Shown here piece by piece: positions 62,712 to 64,000 of a stretch of DNA of 64,000 nucleotides. Source of the DNA: Taiwanofungus camphoratus (taxonomy: Eukaryota > Basidiomycota > Agaricomycetes > Polyporales > Taiwanofungaceae); the NCBI GenBank assembly GCA_003999685.1, contig CP021225.1, forward strand, positions 1,984,001-2,048,000, in the 5' to 3' direction. The notes beneath the pieces were generated by a model. It was given only the letters and a program-made list of their open reading frames with translations, did not search any database and had not been told where the DNA came from. Numbering within the stretch: position 1 is the stretch's first letter; each line of letters opens with the position of its first letter. The translations under genes and the position numbers were made by a program.

Positions 62712-62950
62712 ATTCCATTGAAAGTCGAGACCAAAAGCCTCCTCTAGAAGAAATTATAACACAGCAAGTTTCACCATGACCTAACGCCTGAAGCTTTAAG
62801 CCTGAGGCCTCCGTTGGAAAAAAAATAACAAGTACACCGGCGCTTATGCAGAGAATGTACCCTTGAACCTACAGACGCTTGTGGGTGAGTATGGGTGTCA
62901 ACAATGATGGATTGAATTCTCACGAAATGAGCACGTCTGTCTGGGCCTGC
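62712..62950 (-). repeat. Inverted repeat, right arm
   Basis: Partner of 61736-61950, on the opposite strand, about 760 bp away. It carries an extra insertion with a T-run. No terminal duplications were found, so the parent element cannot be named. Confidence 0.75.
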
Positions 62951-63308
62951 GGTGCACGGCATGTAGACATAAGGACTAGTAGAAATTATCATTAGCTTCC
63001 CAGCCACTCCTGTCGCCTCCCCTCCACTTGACCATCTCCCTGTCAGTGTGTGATACAATGGAGGCACGCTGTCCCGCGAAGTGCAGATTTAAATGCCCGC
63101 TTGCTCCAAGTCGGGACGACGCTTCGTCTATGTTTTTCGGTGCTCCGCTTGTGTGACTGATGGCTTAGTCGTCATCACGTAGCACACGGTCTTCGTCGCG
63201 GCCGAACATTGCGGTGAGGATGGCGGATCTAGAATATCTGAGACGGGATTCTGAGGGCTTGAGTGCATACAAACACTTGACGTAAAAGACGACTGCGGTG
63301 ATACAACT

Positions 63309-64000
63309 TCAGTGGACTGCATTCAGCCATGGATCATCCAGCAGTTCTCCAGCATTCGCTCTCTCCTCAGGTTTCCACTTCAACATCTTCCGAACAAAGT
63401 GAAGAAACAGCACATTATCCTCCCCTTCAAGATTCTTCTCAGCATCCTCCAAGCTCGTATTCGGAATGTCAGCTGCACCCTTCCAATTGCCTGTAAAGGT
63501 GTTAGCGGAGGTGTTAGCGGCTATGTAAATGCACTGGATATAGGTGGTACGCACCGTTCCGATCGAACCATTGCCAAGGACGATCCGTTTGACTTCGCTC
63601 GAGGAAGTCTTTCGGTGGCAGGCCGAGCAACGCAATCATATGAGCAAGGTGATAGATATTATCCTCTTTGTTCTCAAGTCCTCCTGTGGTTTTAAACAAA
63701 TTGCCGTTCTCAAATAAATCCCAAATCTATGGCAAGTGGTTCGTGTGATCTTGCAGACGCTACGAAGACAGTATTGCTCACCAGAACTCCGACATTCCAA
63801 ATATCCACCTGCTCGCCCCAAGGAATGTCCAAGATAACTTCGGGAGCTCGATATTGATATAGCTGAATGTCGTCCATCGAATTGTATTCGCCGAAGCGAG
63901 CCTCGCCGACATCACAGAGTACCGGTCGGCCGTAATTGTAGATACGAGGGACGAGTGGTCGGGATGTGTAGATGATTCGGTCACCGTCGATCTTGCGCGG
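63309..64000 (-). CDS. SRPK-like protein kinase, C-terminal part
   Basis: Runs off the right edge; the N-lobe is outside the window. Exons: 63782-64000 (partial), 63555-63726 and 63309-63490. Seen are the activation-segment start VLCDVGEARFGE, where DVG replaces the usual DFG; QYRAPEVIL (APE motif); and IPWGEQVDIWNVGVLIWDLF, NGNLF and HMIALLGLPPKDFLERS. The end is MLKWKPEERANAGELLDDPWL, the C-lobe end of SRPK/CMGC kinases. The layout (short insert, QYRAPE, LLGLPP) fits the SR-protein-kinase-like group that is expanded in Agaricomycetes. Substrates are unknown. Confidence 0.88.

Larger units (their letters stand above)
60811..63308. other. Gene-poor 2.5-kb stretch with diverged inverted repeat
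   Basis: No supported gene on either strand; frames are below 100 codons. It is bounded by the APH-like fragment and the SRPK-like kinase. It contains the inverted repeat pair listed separately and is otherwise AT-rich, unlike the gene blocks around it. It is probably a site of old insertions. Confidence 0.55.

Overview
The window looks like a gene-dense stretch of nuclear DNA from a filamentous basidiomycete (Agaricomycetes). Three things support this. Almost every gene is cut by several 45-75 nt GT-AG introns, genes are packed 90-600 bp apart on both strands, and the protein set fits (Ure2-type GST, OPT transporter of the YGL114W type, SRPK-like kinase, Mediator subunit MED25, which budding yeasts lack). 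Nothing bacterial, no CRISPR array, no operon and no intact virus-like element was seen. Gene names rest on family motifs read by eye; no database search was run.

Layout. 1-11.3 kb: COX10 (5' end outside the window), a ZNF830-like zinc-finger protein, mitochondrial citrate synthase, TRM8, exosome RRP41, nicotinate phosphoribosyltransferase, and a DUF4139 protein with an in-frame stop. 12.0-14.7 kb: a non-coding 2.7-kb insertion ending in a run of 19 A and flanked by a 12-14 bp duplication of its target. 15-30.6 kb: a GST, ARPC2, eIF4B, COX12, PRP18, a JJJ1-type J-protein, TIM13, UBA4 and APC10. 30.8-46.5 kb: a WHIM/PHD chromatin protein, an Alba-like protein, an alpha/beta hydrolase, the DEAD-box helicase DBP2 with a long late intron, an atypical Ras-like GTPase, an RS-tailed cyclophilin, a UBX protein and a PITH protein. 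46.8-52.2 kb: Mediator subunits MED25 and MED19 in tandem. 52.6-60 kb: an MFS transporter, a SARAF-like membrane protein and an OPT transporter. 60.1-64 kb: a truncated APH-fold gene, a 2.5-kb gene-poor stretch with a diverged inverted repeat, and the C-terminal part of an SRPK-like kinase that runs off the right edge.

The genes serve mostly core functions: respiration and mitochondrial import (COX10, citrate synthase, COX12, TIM13), RNA processing and translation (TRM8, RRP41, PRP18, DBP2, eIF4B, UBA4), transcription (MED25, MED19, PHD protein), cytoskeleton and cell cycle (ARPC2, APC10), and transport. Nine pairs are head to head and share 146-587 bp between start codons. I found no convincing new multi-gene system. 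The most unusual signals are the A-tailed non-coding retroposed unit, the DBP2 intron, the Ras-like protein with altered nucleotide-binding motifs, very small exons, two GC-AG introns, and the in-frame stop in the DUF4139 gene.
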